Assembly (NCBI GenBank): GCA_020002185.1
Contig: CM034531.1
Location: forward strand, 80,407,738 to 80,471,737
DNA length: 64,000 bases
Origin: Paraescarpia echinospica
Taxonomy: Eukaryota > Annelida > Polychaeta > Sabellida > Siboglinidae
Direction of reading: 5' to 3'
The position numbers and the translations under genes are program-made. This document shows positions 46,141 through 57,900 of the stretch, piece by piece. Under the pieces are notes generated by a model. The model did no database searches and was not told the origin of the DNA. It was given only the letters and a program-made list of their open reading frames with translations. Numbering within the stretch: position 1 is the stretch's first letter; each line of letters opens with the position of its first letter.

Positions 46141-47690
46141 GTTATAAGAGTAGAATGTTATGTTGGCTACGTCATTGTAATGATAATGATGCCACTGGCA
46201 ACAAAGGAATGACTGTTGGTGCAGTTGGACTGATGGATATTATTAATGGACTTTCAAAAAATAAGTCACCAGATCTGGACGGTATCAATGCAGAACATAT
46301 TAAGTTCGCTGATTCTCAACTCGCTGTGCTTTTGTCTATCCTTGTGTATTCGATTCTGGTGCATAGTTATTTACCAAAAGAAATGTCACAGTCTGTTATT
46401 GTACCAATTATTAAAGACAAGAATAGACGAGTAAACGACAAAGGGAATTATAGGCCAATATGTCTATCGAACATATTTTCGAAGATAATAGACACTGTTC
46501 TTTTTAATAGAATGAAAATGTATTTGGAAACCACTCCTAATCAATTTGGCTTTAAGCCTAAACATGGAAAGGAGTTATGCGTGTTTGCATTTAAGGAATT
46601 ATTAAGGTTCTACACTGAACATGGTTCAGCAATGCACGTCGTTTTTTAGATGCATCAATGGCGTTTGATCGTGTCAACCGATATACACTTTTAACGGAAC
46701 TAGAAAAACGAAATGTATCTTAAGAGTACTCAGCAATTAATTCAATAATCAATGTGTATGCATACGATGGGAAAATACCTACTCGGACTTCTTCTCGGTA
46801 AGCTATGGTGCTAGGCAAGGTGGGAAGTTATCCCCTTTACTTTTTAACATTTATATGGATAATCTCCACAAAAAACAAATCGGTTGTAGTCTTGGTAACA
46901 TGGTTGTTAATCACCTTATATACGCCGATGATCTAATTCTGGTCGCACCTTCTACTAAAGGACTACAAACACTACTAGACATGTGTTACTCATATGGATG
47001 TAAGCATGACGTGCAGTTCAGTGCGGGTAAATCCGTGGTCATGTACTTTGAATCTAGAAAGTCAAATCTTTCTAAAGAAATGACATTAGGAGGAAAGAAG
47101 TTAAACTTTGCCACCTCTTGTAAATATCTTGGACTTGTCATTTCTAATAACTTGTCTGATGAGTCTGACATGCAAGCCAAAGTGAAACTTTTATATGCCA
47201 AGAGTAATATGTTACGTCAAACATTCCACTTTTGTTCAACTGCCGTAAAAAATAAGCTATTTACAACGTATTTTGGTATTATCTATATGTGTGCGTTATG
47301 GGTTAACTTTAGAAAAGTTAATAATTTTCAGCAATTCGTTGCTGCATATAACAACTCTTTCAGGATATTGAACACTTTGCCCATGAGATGTAGCTCTAGC
47401 CACATGTTTGCTACAGCTAATGTCAGCTCGGGTAAATGTGTAATCGGAAAGGCTATTTTAGCTTAATGAATAGGATTGACATGTCTTTGAATCCCATTAT
47501 CTATAGCATTAAAATTAGCGACGTGTATTGTACTTCGAAACTGTGGCACCAGTGGGTCCGGGATTTACATCATTTTAAACATATTTTTCTTATCGATGTA
47601 TTTTTTTTTTTTATTTACATATTTTTATTGATGTATTTTTACATATGGACACGATGATTGTCTTAAATAAATACATTAGTATTATTAATA
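46141..47690 (+). mobile_element. LINE copy with most of the reverse transcriptase, decayed
   Basis: Plus-strand frames 46,155-46,649 and 46,855-47,466 carry KNKSPDLDGINAEHIK, NYRPICLSNIFSKI, NQFGFKPKHG, FLDASMAFDRVN (in a second frame), PLLFNIYMDNL, LIYADDLILVAPS and KYLGLVISNNLSDESDMQ. A stop near 46,650 and a frameshift near 46,800 disable it. The 3' tail has aataaatac and attattaataaat runs to about 47,690. The endonuclease is missing. Confidence 0.9.
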
Positions 47691-47699
47691 AATATGTTG

Positions 47700-48400
47700 C
47701 TGGGTGTACACAAACATTTTAATAGTGTTCACGTTATTGCAATTTGATAATTTAGAATTTCAATTCTGGAGTATAGGTAACATTGCTATTGAATGAATGC
47801 AGACATTTTGTAAAGCTTTCGCGCTATTGCAGTTTGCGTGTGTACGATTTCTACTTGGATTACATATTGTTTATTAACGCCAAATTACATCAAAGCACAT
47901 AAGTCTAAACACTACATCCCTCTCCAACTTGGAGTATTGTAGTGAACACTAAAGTCTTGACTTTATCCTGAACAAATCAATAATACTAATACACCCTTAA
48001 CCATTGGTTACGAATAAACACGAATTATCAGATTATCTCACTCTCCAGTATCTGACGTCTGTATGAAATACTGCAATTACAGTTTTGCTTTAACTTGTTA
48101 TTCTCAAGTAACACTGACAATTATATTAATTGCACAGCTGTAAAGAGTTACTCTAAGTTATGCTAAAACAATAACAGGTAACGTGTTCAACGGTAGATCA
48201 GACTAATACTCAACAGTCAGACTCGTGTTTAAACTGTTACTTTGAAGTATCACTAAACAGTAATGTTTTCCACCAAGGAAATATCGGTACTATTCAGGAT
48301 CACGGTAATGTTCACAGTCACTCAATCTTGCTGACTCTAGTCGTTCTCTGCGTGGACGAGTGGTTCACTTTCTGGCACAGCAGGTGTTTTGTTATCAGTC
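47700..48400. other. Spacer between LINE and old gypsy copy
   Basis: AT-rich, no open frame and no recognised repeat. It may include the unrecognised 3' end or LTR of the old minus-strand gypsy element. Confidence 0.4.
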
Positions 48401-48439
48401 TTTCTCTGAGATTGTGCATGTAATTGTACCGGACAAATC

Positions 48440-50505
48440 AAGTTTCCTGAAATGCGATTTATTTCTGGTGATAGTGTTGTCGCCAGATGTCGCTGTTATC
48501 ATGTCGCCTTTCTGTTGAGTTACCATACGTGCTTCTGGATGAAACCGTTGGTCCATTTCACTCTTCTGCTGTTCTTTACGAGTACTGTATCGCCAATTTT
48601 TATGTCAGAATACTGTGTATGCCTTCTCGTGTTTGCATAGCTTAGCATTTTCTCCTTCGCATCTCGGTTATGCACAATAACTCTAGCTCTGGTGATGTAG
48701 GCATGTGTTGGGGCAGCTTCAGTCTTAGGAAACCCAACATTCATCTGACGATTGTTGAGGGCCACGGACGGTGACACTCCAGTGGACTGGTATGGAGTAC
48801 ACTCTCAGAAATGTGTACAGTTCATTCTTCCGTGGTTTCTGTTCACTCGCAGCAGCGTGAATCGTTTTCATCAGTGTCCTCATAAAGCGTTCCGTCTCGC
48901 CATTTACTTCTGGCCATAGTCGAGTCACTTTCGTGTGACGGAACCCACTTATTTCTGCATATTAATTAAATTCATGACCGTTGGACGGTGGACCGTTATC
49001 GGTGCGTATTTCTGATGGGACTCCGTGTGGTGCATATAGTTTTCCAGACTAGGGATAACCGTATTTGCTGATGTTCCACTGATGACTTCTACCTCTGCAT
49101 ATCGGCTTTGGTCATCTGTCATCACCATTAGATATTCCCCTGTGGGGAGTGGTCCACATAAGTCCATCGACAGTTTTTCTCATCTGTCACTCGGAATTGG
49201 TGTCATTTTCATTGGCTCTCTTGTTGAGGTAGGTGTAGAGGTACTAGAGGCTTGACATGCTAGACTGACCTATTTCGTCTTCTATTATTGTGTCAGTCCC
49301 TTGGAACCATACTTTGGATCGCATCAGATTTTTTGTTTTCACTATGCCTTTGTGTCCGATGTGAGCCAACTGCACACAACGATGTCAAAGATCGGTAGGT
49401 ACAAAGATGTGATTGCCACGTAGTAGAATACCGTCTTGGGACACACAGTTCATCACGTAGCCTGTACAGTGACTTAGCAGTAGGATCATCACCAATGCTT
49501 TCATGCCAGCGATCGTCTTGTAGGCACGCATGACGTTGGTGAGCGTTCGGTCATTCTCTGTAGCGTTGACTACCTGTTCTTTGGTGATTGCTCTTGCCAT
49601 TGCGTTGTGCATGCTGAAGATCACACGCTCTCCGGTCTTTGTTTATTCGTCTTTTTTCACTCTTCTTACCAGGCGAATGCTTTACTGTGACGTTGTAGTC
49701 CTGAAGTTTCATCAACCTTCGCTCGATATGTGGCGGTGGTTTTGAGTTCGGTTTGTTTAATATTGGCTCCAATGCTTTGTAATCGGTTGTGACGTCGATT
49801 GGTCGGCTATGGACATAGAGATGATAGTGGTTGCATGCCCAGATTATAGCTAGGGCTTCACGTTCGGTTTGTGAATACCTTGATTCAACTTCTGTAAGAG
49901 CTATGCTTGCATATGAAATAATCTTGCCTTCTTGTACCAACATAGCCCATAGTCCAACGGGATTAGCATTCACAACCAACGTTGTGTGTTTTGCAGTGTC
50001 GAAGTGTGCCATTACTCTGGCATTCACAATAAGCACTGTTTCAGCTTCTCAAACGCATATGACTGAGGTTTCTCCCATCTCCAGGCTTCTTTCTTTCTTG
50101 TCAGCAACCGGAGTGGTTCAGCCAATGTTGCCAAGTTGGGTATGAAGCGAACAACATACGCAACCATTCTCAAGAATGAGCGAACTTAAGCGACATTATA
50201 GGGTTCCTTATCATTGAGAATGTCCTGTATTTTCTTTGGATCAGGCTCCATGCCTGCATCACTGAAGACGTATCCAAAGAATGCTGTCTTGTTTGTCGCG
50301 GTGCCCCATTTCTTCCGATTTAACGTCAGATTGTTCTCCCTCAGTCGCAGAAGAGTGGCTCTCAGCCTCTCGTGGTGCTGTACTTGTGAGTCAGCGTATA
50401 TCAGAATGTCGCCACTGATACTGAGGACACCTGGAATTCCTTGCAGAACTTGCGATATGGCATTTTGGATTACTTCACTCGCGCATGAGATGCCAAAATT
50501 CAAGC
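48440..50505 (-). pseudogene. Old Ty3/gypsy pol copy, 3' part (minus strand)
   Basis: In minus-strand order: RT palm end (LNFGISCASEVIQNA, then a damaged active site ISGDILIYAD), RNase H (VNANPVGLWAMLVQEGKII, YSQTEREALAIIWAC), zinc-binding and linker pieces (IAGMKALV, ILLRGNHIFVP), integrase core (MDLCGPLPTGEYLMVMTDD, WPEVNGETERFMRTL) and the integrase C-terminus (RHTQYSDIKIGDTVLVKN). Several frameshifts and stops separate them, so it is dead. A younger gypsy insertion at 50,511 splits it; the N-terminal RT part continues at 58,466. Confidence 0.9.
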
Positions 50506-50510
50506 GTTTG
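50506..50510. repeat. Target-site duplication, left (gtttg)
   Basis: gtttg precedes the 5' LTR and is repeated after the 3' LTR at 58,466-58,470. Five bp is usual for Ty3/gypsy integrases. Confidence 0.9.
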
Positions 50511-50671
50511 TGTAATGAGCGCTACCTAAGACAGTACGCCATCTAGCGAGTAACTGAAAAACATGACATGTGAATGACTCCATCTTGTCTGTCAGATGGG
50601 CTCGAATTGAATACATAATTTTGTGGTTCTACTAAGTTGTCTTGTCGTCTTTATATGTCAGAATCACCACA
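50511..50671 (+). repeat. 5' LTR, 161 bp
   Basis: Begins tgtaatgagcgctacc and ends gtcagaatcaccaca. It differs from the 3' LTR by an extra acatg copy; no other change was noticed. Confidence 0.95.
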
Positions 50672-50684
50672 TGGTGGCAGCGGG
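50672..50684 (+). other. Putative primer-binding site
   Basis: tggtggcagcggg begins at the first base after the LTR, as expected for the complement of a tRNA 3' end (...CCA). The tRNA was not identified. Confidence 0.6.
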
Positions 50685-50814
50685 TTAGTAAACCTTGCCA
50701 GTTCACAGTCAGTCGACAGTCCGTCGTCAACGGTCAGTCAGTGAATTCGAACGATCAGCGAATTTGTACGGTCAGTCAGTAAATTATAACGGAAAATAAA
50801 AGGCTCAGGCTATT

Positions 50815-51810
50815 TCTCGAGCTGCTCGATAAATAACTCCGAATCTTATCGTTATTTGTCGAGCAGCTCGAAAAATAACGCCGACTTCGTTCGTTATTTA
50901 TCGAGCAGATCTGGACGTGCATGCATGAGCACTTAGAAATATTTACGTGGACATACTAATTGTCTGAAGTAAATCCAACGCTGTTGAATCATTTCGTGGG
51001 TGTATTTGTCCGATCTGGTAGGAAATTACTTTTCTTATTCGTCGAGCTGCTCGAGAAATAACGCCGACTTCGTTCGTTATTTATCGAGCAGATCTGGACG
51101 TGCATGCATAAGCACTTAGAAACATTTACGTGGACATACTAATTGTCTGAAGTAAATCCGACGCTATTAAATCATTTCGTGGGTGTATTTGTCCGATCTG
51201 GTAGGAAATGATGACTTTTCTTATTCGTCGAGCTGCTCGAGAAATAACGCCGACTTCGTTCGTTATTTATCGAGCAGATCTGGACGTGCATGCATGAGCA
51301 CTTAGAATTATTTACGTGGACATACTAATTGTCTGAAGTAAATCCGACGCTGTTGAATCATTTCGTGGGTGTATTTGTCCGATCTGGTAGGAAATTATGA
51401 CTTTTCTTATTCGTCGAGCTGCTCGAGAAATAACGCCGACTTCGTTCGTTATTTATCGAGCAGATCTGGACGTGCATGCATGAGCACTTAGAATTATTTA
51501 CGTGGACATACTAATTGTCTGAAGTAAATCCGACGCTGTTGAATCATTTCGTGGGTGTATTTGTCCGATCTGGTAGGAAATTACTTTTCTTATTCGTCGA
51601 GCTGCTCGAGAAATAACGCCGACTTCGTTCGTTATTTATCGAGCAGATCTGGACGTGCATGCATGTGCACGTAGATATATTTTCAAGTCATCTACGTGGA
51701 CATACTAATTGTTTGAAGTAAATGCGACGCAGTCTAATCGTTTCGTGCCTGTATTTGTCCGTTTTGATGGGAAAATTAAGACTTCTTATACGTCGAGCTG
51801 CTCGAGAAAT
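50815..51810. repeat. Left arm: about five direct 185-bp units
   Basis: gacttcgttcgttattta recurs at about 50,883, 51,065, 51,251, 51,438 and 51,622. Each is followed by gcagatctggacgtgcatgc, ttacgtggacatactaattg and tttcgtgggtgtatttgtcc. Confidence 0.9.
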
Positions 51811-52245
51811 AACATATAGTTCATACTTTGAGTGCCATTTTATCAGTTGTCACCATTTTTTATACAATGTAATATATTACAAAATAAATTACATCATAGT
51901 CAAAATATAAGCAGCATACCGAATTACGCAGGCATGCACACATAGATTAAAAATGTACAAATCAAAAACATTATAAAACAGACAACTAGGCTGAAACATA
52001 TGTCGGTTTACAATGAGAAAGTCAACTGAGAAAGTACTTGTAAATATTTTGGCATGTATCCACATTTGTACATTCAATGTTATGTTTGTGTGCATAAGTT
52101 TAATGACTAATCAAAACACGTATTTTCATTAGAAAGTTCAACCTGCAACTGCACCATTTGCTGTGCTCCTTTGATCACAACATTACCGTCACATGGATGT
52201 ATCAATTACTTCCACTCACGTTTTATTGACGTTTGTAATCCCGGC

Positions 52246-52412
52246 TGAAGTAAACTGTAATTTACGCAGAGGACGTCATGGCATGCTGTTTGACTGTGTA
52301 TACGTGTTAACACACACACACGCACGCACGCACACACACACACACACTATTTTAACACGTGTGCACAGTCAAACAGCATGCCATGACTTCCTCTGCGTAA
52401 ATTACAGTTAAT
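52246..52412. repeat. Near-perfect hairpin with (CA)n loop
   Basis: actgtaatttacgcagagg... at 52,254 pairs with ...cctctgcgtaaattacagt ending at about 52,411; the stem also has catggcatgctgtttgactg and its complement. The loop is acacacacgcacgcacac. It lies inside the foldback core and could be a small nested inverted-repeat element. Confidence 0.85.
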
Positions 52413-52907
52413 ATATTTATATACATATCATTCAAAACGTTTGTTTAGAAAAACACTGTTAAGTTATCTCCAATCATATCTAGTTGTACATATGTCGTAA
52501 TGACAAATAGTTTAATTAATAATATTATCATACAGGTGTAACCTTGCTTTTAAGTGTACTGTACACTTAATAGAATGAATCGTACGTTGTCACATACCAT
52601 AACAAACAACAAGGCAATACCATTTTTTAACAAATTTATAAACATCCACAATCAAAGTGATAAAATAAAATGCATTTGTTTATACGCTATCGTTTTTTAA
52701 TTATTTCCATTGTCATCAGTACAAAAAGCAATAACATACCATTACAGTACATATCACACTGAACAAAAAATACTACATCTGTTCATGTCAAAATGGCATG
52801 TGATATTGGGCTTGAATTCATTGCAGGATGCTGAAGCGTTCACAGAGGGCGTACCTACTGCCATCATGGGTCAAGCCCAAGCCACAAAATACAGAAACTA
52901 CGTTTGA

Positions 52908-53099
52908 AGCCGGTTCGTGGATGAAAGTGGAAATGAAGGTGACTTGTGCAATTCCGACCTGTCATCCAACGAAAGAGTACATAATTGGATTAACTGCGAG
53001 AATTGTATGTCCTGGTGGCACTGCAGCTGTGCAAGGGTTACAAAAAAGTCACATAATTTTTACTGCAGTGAATACACAAGGCGCCTGCGAAAGAAATGA
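52908..53099 (+). pseudogene. PHD-like zinc-finger fragment in the foldback core
   Basis: An open stretch of 63 codons ending TGA: FVDESGNEGDLCNSDL, then NWINCENCMSWWHCSCARV and NFYCSEYTRR. Cys-x2-Cys, Trp-Trp-His-Cys and a final Tyr-Cys resemble a PHD finger, but the first Cys pair is incomplete. There is no convincing start codon. It may be the last exon of a lost transposon protein or a captured host fragment. Confidence 0.45.
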
Positions 53100-53394
53100 T
53101 GTGTACAGTTGTAGGCCTGAGGTTATGCCAAGCGATGAAAGATGTACAGGTGTAGGCTTCGTGTGATGCCGAGCGATGAAACGTATGTGACTTGCAATTT
53201 ATTGCAATTAAAGATATCATCTGTCGTTCAGAATAGTCTTGAATTTCTTTTTCAAATAGCCTTGAAAAGTCTTGAATTCCACATCTCCAGTAGGATACGC
53301 GGACGCTGGAATAAGAAACATCTTAATTTCCCACCAGAACGGATTAATACACGCACAAAACGATTCAACAGCGTCGGATTTACTTCAGACAATT

Positions 53395-54391
53395 AGTACG
53401 TCCACGTAGATGCCTTGGAAATATAATACGTGAACATGCATGCACGTCCAGATCTGCTCGATAAATAACGAACGAAGTCGGCGTTATTTCTCCAGCAGCT
53501 CGACGAATAAGAAAAGTCTTCATTTCCCATCAGAACGGACAAATACACGCACGAAATGATCAGACTGCATCGGATTTACTTCAAACAATTAATATGTCCA
53601 CGTAGATGCCTTGAAAATCTTTCTAAGTGCACATGCATGCACGTCCAGATCTGCTCGATAAATAACGAACGAAGTCGGCGTTATTTCTCGACGCATAAGA
53701 AAAGTCTTAATTTCCCATGAGAACGGACAAATACAGGCACGAAACGATTATACTGTATCGGATTTACTTCAAACAATTAACATGTCCACGTAAATAATTC
53801 TAAGTGCTCATGCATGCACGTCCAGATCTGCTCGATAAATAACGAACGAAGTTGGCGTTATTTCTCGAGCAGCTCGACGAATAAGAAAAGTCATAATTTC
53901 CTACCAGATCGGACAAATACACCCACGAAATGATTCAACAGCGTCGGATTTACTTCAGACAATTAGTATGTCCACGTAAATAATTCTAAGTGCTCATGCA
54001 TGCACGTCCAGATCGGCTCAATAAATAACGAACGAAGTCGGCGTTATTTTTCGAGCAGCTCGACGAATAAGAAGTCTTTATTTCCCACGAGAACGGACAA
54101 ATACACGCACGAAACGATTAGACTGCATCGGATTTACTTCAAACAATTAATATGTCCACGTAGATGCCTTGAAAATATATCTAAGTGCACATGCATGCAC
54201 GTCCAATCTGCTCGATAAATAACGATCAAAATCGACGTTATTTGTCGAGCTGCTCGACAAATAACAGCCAGGCCTCGCGTTATTTCTCGAGCTGCTCGAC
54301 AAATAACGGACCGAGTTCGCATTATTTCTCGAGCTGCTCGAGAAATAACGATTAGATTCGGCGTTATTTCTCGAGCAGCTCGAGAAATAGC
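53395..54391. repeat. Right arm: about five inverted 185-bp units
   Basis: The complement motif aacgaacgaagtcggcg recurs at about 53,468, 53,665, 53,839 and 54,028, with a diverged unit near 54,220. The end has several short ttatttctcgagctgctcga repeats. The arm is the reverse complement of 50,815-51,810. Confidence 0.9.
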
Positions 54392-54406
54392 CAGGGCGAA
54401 AAAAAA

Positions 54407-54970
54407 ATGCCGAAATTTAACCCGCCAGAGTCGATGTCATTCGACGCCCCGTCCAAATGGCCGGAATGGAAAGAGCGGTTTATGCGGTTCAGGATCGCAA
54501 CGTCACTGCATAAAGACGATCCAGAGGTGCAAGTTGCGTCGCTCATATACGCCATGGGCAGACAAGCCGAGAACATTTTCAAATCGTTCAAGTTTGCGGA
54601 GCCGTCAGAGGGCGCCACAGACCCTCGAGATGACTTTGTCACAGTGATGCAAAAGTTCGACGAATATTTTGTGCCAAGGAGAAACACAATACATGAGCGT
54701 GCAATTTTCTACCAACGTTCTCAGCAACAGGGTGAGTCAATTGAAGCATTTGTGCGTTGTTTGCATGACCTCGCGGCTCACTGTCGGTTCAATAAACAAG
54801 AAGAAGAGAACGTGCGCGATCGACTCATAAGCGGCATGCTCGACAAAGAAATGTCGCAGAAACTTCAGTTGGAGCAAGATGATCTGACGTTGGAGAAAGC
54901 AGTCGACAGTGAGTTAGTCAAAAGTCAGAACACTGTGCTGATGTCAAACGTGAACTTTGTTTTTTTTTAA
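54407..54970 (+). CDS. gag: Gypsy gag (capsid)
   Basis: 187 codons from ATG 54,407. MPKFNPPESMSFDAPSKW then WKERFMRFRIATSL and YFVPRRNTIHERAIFYQR are typical of a Ty3/gypsy capsid of invertebrates. It assembles the virus-like particle that carries the element RNA. It ends in a T9 run, where the frame stops; the zinc knuckle is in the next frame. Whether this is a programmed shift or an indel cannot be told here. Confidence 0.85.
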   Translation: MPKFNPPESMSFDAPSKWPEWKERFMRFRIATSLHKDDPEVQVASLIYAMGRQAENIFKSFKFAEPSEGATDPRDDFVTVMQKFDEYFVPRRNTIHERAIFYQRSQQQGESIEAFVRCLHDLAAHCRFNKQEEENVRDRLISGMLDKEMSQKLQLEQDDLTLEKAVDSELVKSQNTVLMSNVNFVFF

Positions 54971-57900
54971 AGAGCGTAAACAGCAAGCTAGTCGTCATCA
55001 GCGCCACAGTCAGAGAGGCGTGAGAGAGGAAGTCGTCGCGAAAACGCCATGTGGCCAATGTGGCTATGTGCATCGCTCGCCGGGCCCCGACGCATGTCCT
55101 GCTAAGGGGAAGACGTGCAATTGGTGTCGCAAAACAGGTCAATTCGAGAAGATGTGTCGCGCCAAGTCGTCATCCATTCGCGAGGTGAAAGTGCAGCCGG
55201 ACGAGGAGTACTTCTGCGGGTCGGTCAGTTGCGATGACAGCAGTCCTGCGTGGAAGGTTGACCTCGACCTCAAAGGTCGTCCTGTGACCTTTAAAATCGA
55301 CACGGGTGCCGACGTTACGGTGATGTCGCACGCGAGCTACGTCATGCTGAGGCCGCGACCGCCTCTCAAGGCGATCAGTGCAAACCTCAACAGTCCAGGT
55401 GGTCCATTGGACTGTCGCGGGCAGTTCATCGCCAGCACAGAGGTCAAAGGCACCACCTATCACTTTCGTGTCATCGTTGTCGCAAATGACGTGGAGAACC
55501 TGCTGAGTCGTGGGGTTGCTTCGCGAATGAGTCTCGTCAGAAAACTAGACGCTATTACAGACGGCGTCGGTTGTCTGAAAACAGAGCCGGTGAGGATCAT
55601 CCTGAAGGAAGACGCGCAGCCATCAGCCCTCACAGTCGCCCGCAGAGTGCCTATCCCAATTCTCCCCAAGGTCAAGGAGGAATTGGACCGTCTGGTATCT
55701 GCAGGGGTTATTGAGGCTATCACAAAGCCAACGCCGTGGTGTGCTCCCATAGTGCCTGTCGTAAAAAAGTCGGGGAAGGTCCGACTGTGCGTCGATTTGA
55801 AAAAGCTCAACCAGCATGTGCGTAGGGAGAGGTACATCCTACCCACCCTGGAGGACGTGACGTCGCGTTTGTCGGGCGCTACGGTGTTCTCGTCATTGGA
55901 CGCCGAGAGCGGTTTCTACCAAATCCCTCTTGAGTCGTCAAGCCAAGAGCTGACGACGTTCATAACGCCCTTCGGTCGTTACTGCTACAAGCAACTGCCC
56001 TTCGGGATTACCTCTGCCCCGGAGATAGCATACATGGACGACATTTTAGTGTATGGGAAAGATGAGGCCGAGCACGAGACGCGCCTCGCGGAAGTCCTTA
56101 AAGTGCTTTGGGCAGCAGGCCTAAAGCTAAACGAGGATAAGTGTCACTATGGTCAAAAGGAAATTACGTTCCTTGGTCATAAGTTTACGCCAGATGGCGT
56201 CGTAGCAGACCACGAAAAGGTCGAGGCCATAACGAAATTGCCTCGTCCGACGTCTGTGCCACATCTGAGGCAGATTCTCGGTATGGTCCATTACTTGGGT
56301 GCGTACTTACCGGACTTGCATGTCGCCACTCGTCCGTTGAATTATCTTCTCAAAGGAGATGCGGTCTGGGCATGGGGTTCCGACCAGGAGAATGCGTTCA
56401 ATAAGCTGAAGCAGCTGGTGTCGTCAACGCCAGTGCTCGCATATTACGACGTAACGAAGCCGACCGTAGTGAGCGCAGACGCCAGTTCGTACGGAGTGAT
56501 CATGCATGAAGGAAAGCCGGTCGCATTCTGCTCCAGATCCCTCACTCCGGCTGAGCAGAGATACGCCCAGATCGAAAAGGAGTGTTTGGCGGGGGTGTGG
56601 GCGTGCGAGAAATTTGATCGGTTCTTGTGCGGTCTGGGTCAATTCAAATTACTCACAGACCACAAACCGCTTGTACCCCTCATCAACAATAAAGATCTTG
56701 ACAACACGCCACTCAGATGTCAACGACTTCTCATGCGACTGATGCGATATAACGCTAAGGCGGAGTATTCGCCTTGGAAGAGCCTTGTCATATCAGACGC
56801 ACTCTCGCGGAGTCCGCTCGCTCCGCAGATGCATCGTTCTTCAACGGAGGACGACGTGAAGGCTCACGTTGACCTCGTTGTGTCGAACCTTCCGGTGTCA
56901 CCCGGGAGGAGAAGCGAGCTGCAGTTGTCTACGGGTGATGACTCAACGCTTCAAGCCGCCATTCACTACACCATAGCAGGGTGGCCCCGCTATGAACAGG
57001 ACGTTCCTGACAACCTGAAACGTCTCTTCAATGTCAGAAACCTCTTGTCAACGTCAAATGCCTTACTGATGTATGAAGGCAGAATCGTCGTACCTGCCAG
57101 CATGCGAGCTGACATGCTAGATAGGATCCATAGAGGTCATCAGGGAGTTACGAAATGTCTTGAGCGAGTCAGGATGTCGGTTTGGTGGCCGGAGATCACG
57201 CGAGACGTCAAACGCGTAGTGGGAACCTGTAAGCATTGCCAGACGTACAGGCCTAGTCAGCAGAAAGAGCCGTTGATGACGACACCACTTCCCTCGCGAC
57301 CTTTCGGGAAGGTGGCGATCGACCTGTGTCTCCACCAAGGTCAGAACTACCTCGTCATGGTAGATTACTACACAAGGTGGATTGAGGTACTTCACGTGCG
57401 GAGTACCACAACAGCGATCTGCTTAGCGAAGATGAAGGACGTCTTTGCGCGGTTCGGACTTCCGGACGAAATTGTGTCGGACAACGGTCCGCAATTTGTG
57501 TCGTCCGAGTTTAAGTCGTTCACGGAAGAACACGCCATCACTCACACGACGTCGAGTCCGTTTCTCCCGAATAGCAACGGGGAGGCGGAACGGGCTGTAA
57601 GGTCGGCCAAGGGCATCCTTCGGCAAAGTGAGCCGTGGATGGCTTTGTTAATCTACCGTGACACGGTCATGGCCGCCACTCGTCATAGCCCTAACCAACT
57701 CCTGATTGGCAGACATGTCAAAACGAACCTGCCAACGCCACCGTCAGCCCTTCAGCCGTGTCGATCCAGTGACGAGGAAGTTCGCGAACACGACGAGCGT
57801 GCGAAACGCTCGTACGCGCACCACTACAATCGTCGACACGGTGTGCGCTCGTTACCGTCCTTGTCGCCAGGTGACGAGGTGAGGGTGAAAACTCCTCAAC

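Larger units (their letters stand above)
50806..54394. mobile_element. Foldback-type DNA element with tandem-repeat arms, nested in gypsy
   Basis: Terminal inverted repeats start gctatttctcgagctgctcg (50,809) and end with the complement (to 54,391), flanked by cag/cag, a possible 3-bp duplication. The left arm (to about 51,810) holds five direct units of about 185 bp; the right arm (from about 53,390) holds five related units in inverted orientation. Each unit contains a smaller hairpin, ctgctcgagaaataacg against cgttatttatcgagcag. The core has no transposase that I recognise, only a PHD-like fragment and a hairpin. It lies 15 bp upstream of the gypsy gag ATG. Confidence 0.8.
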
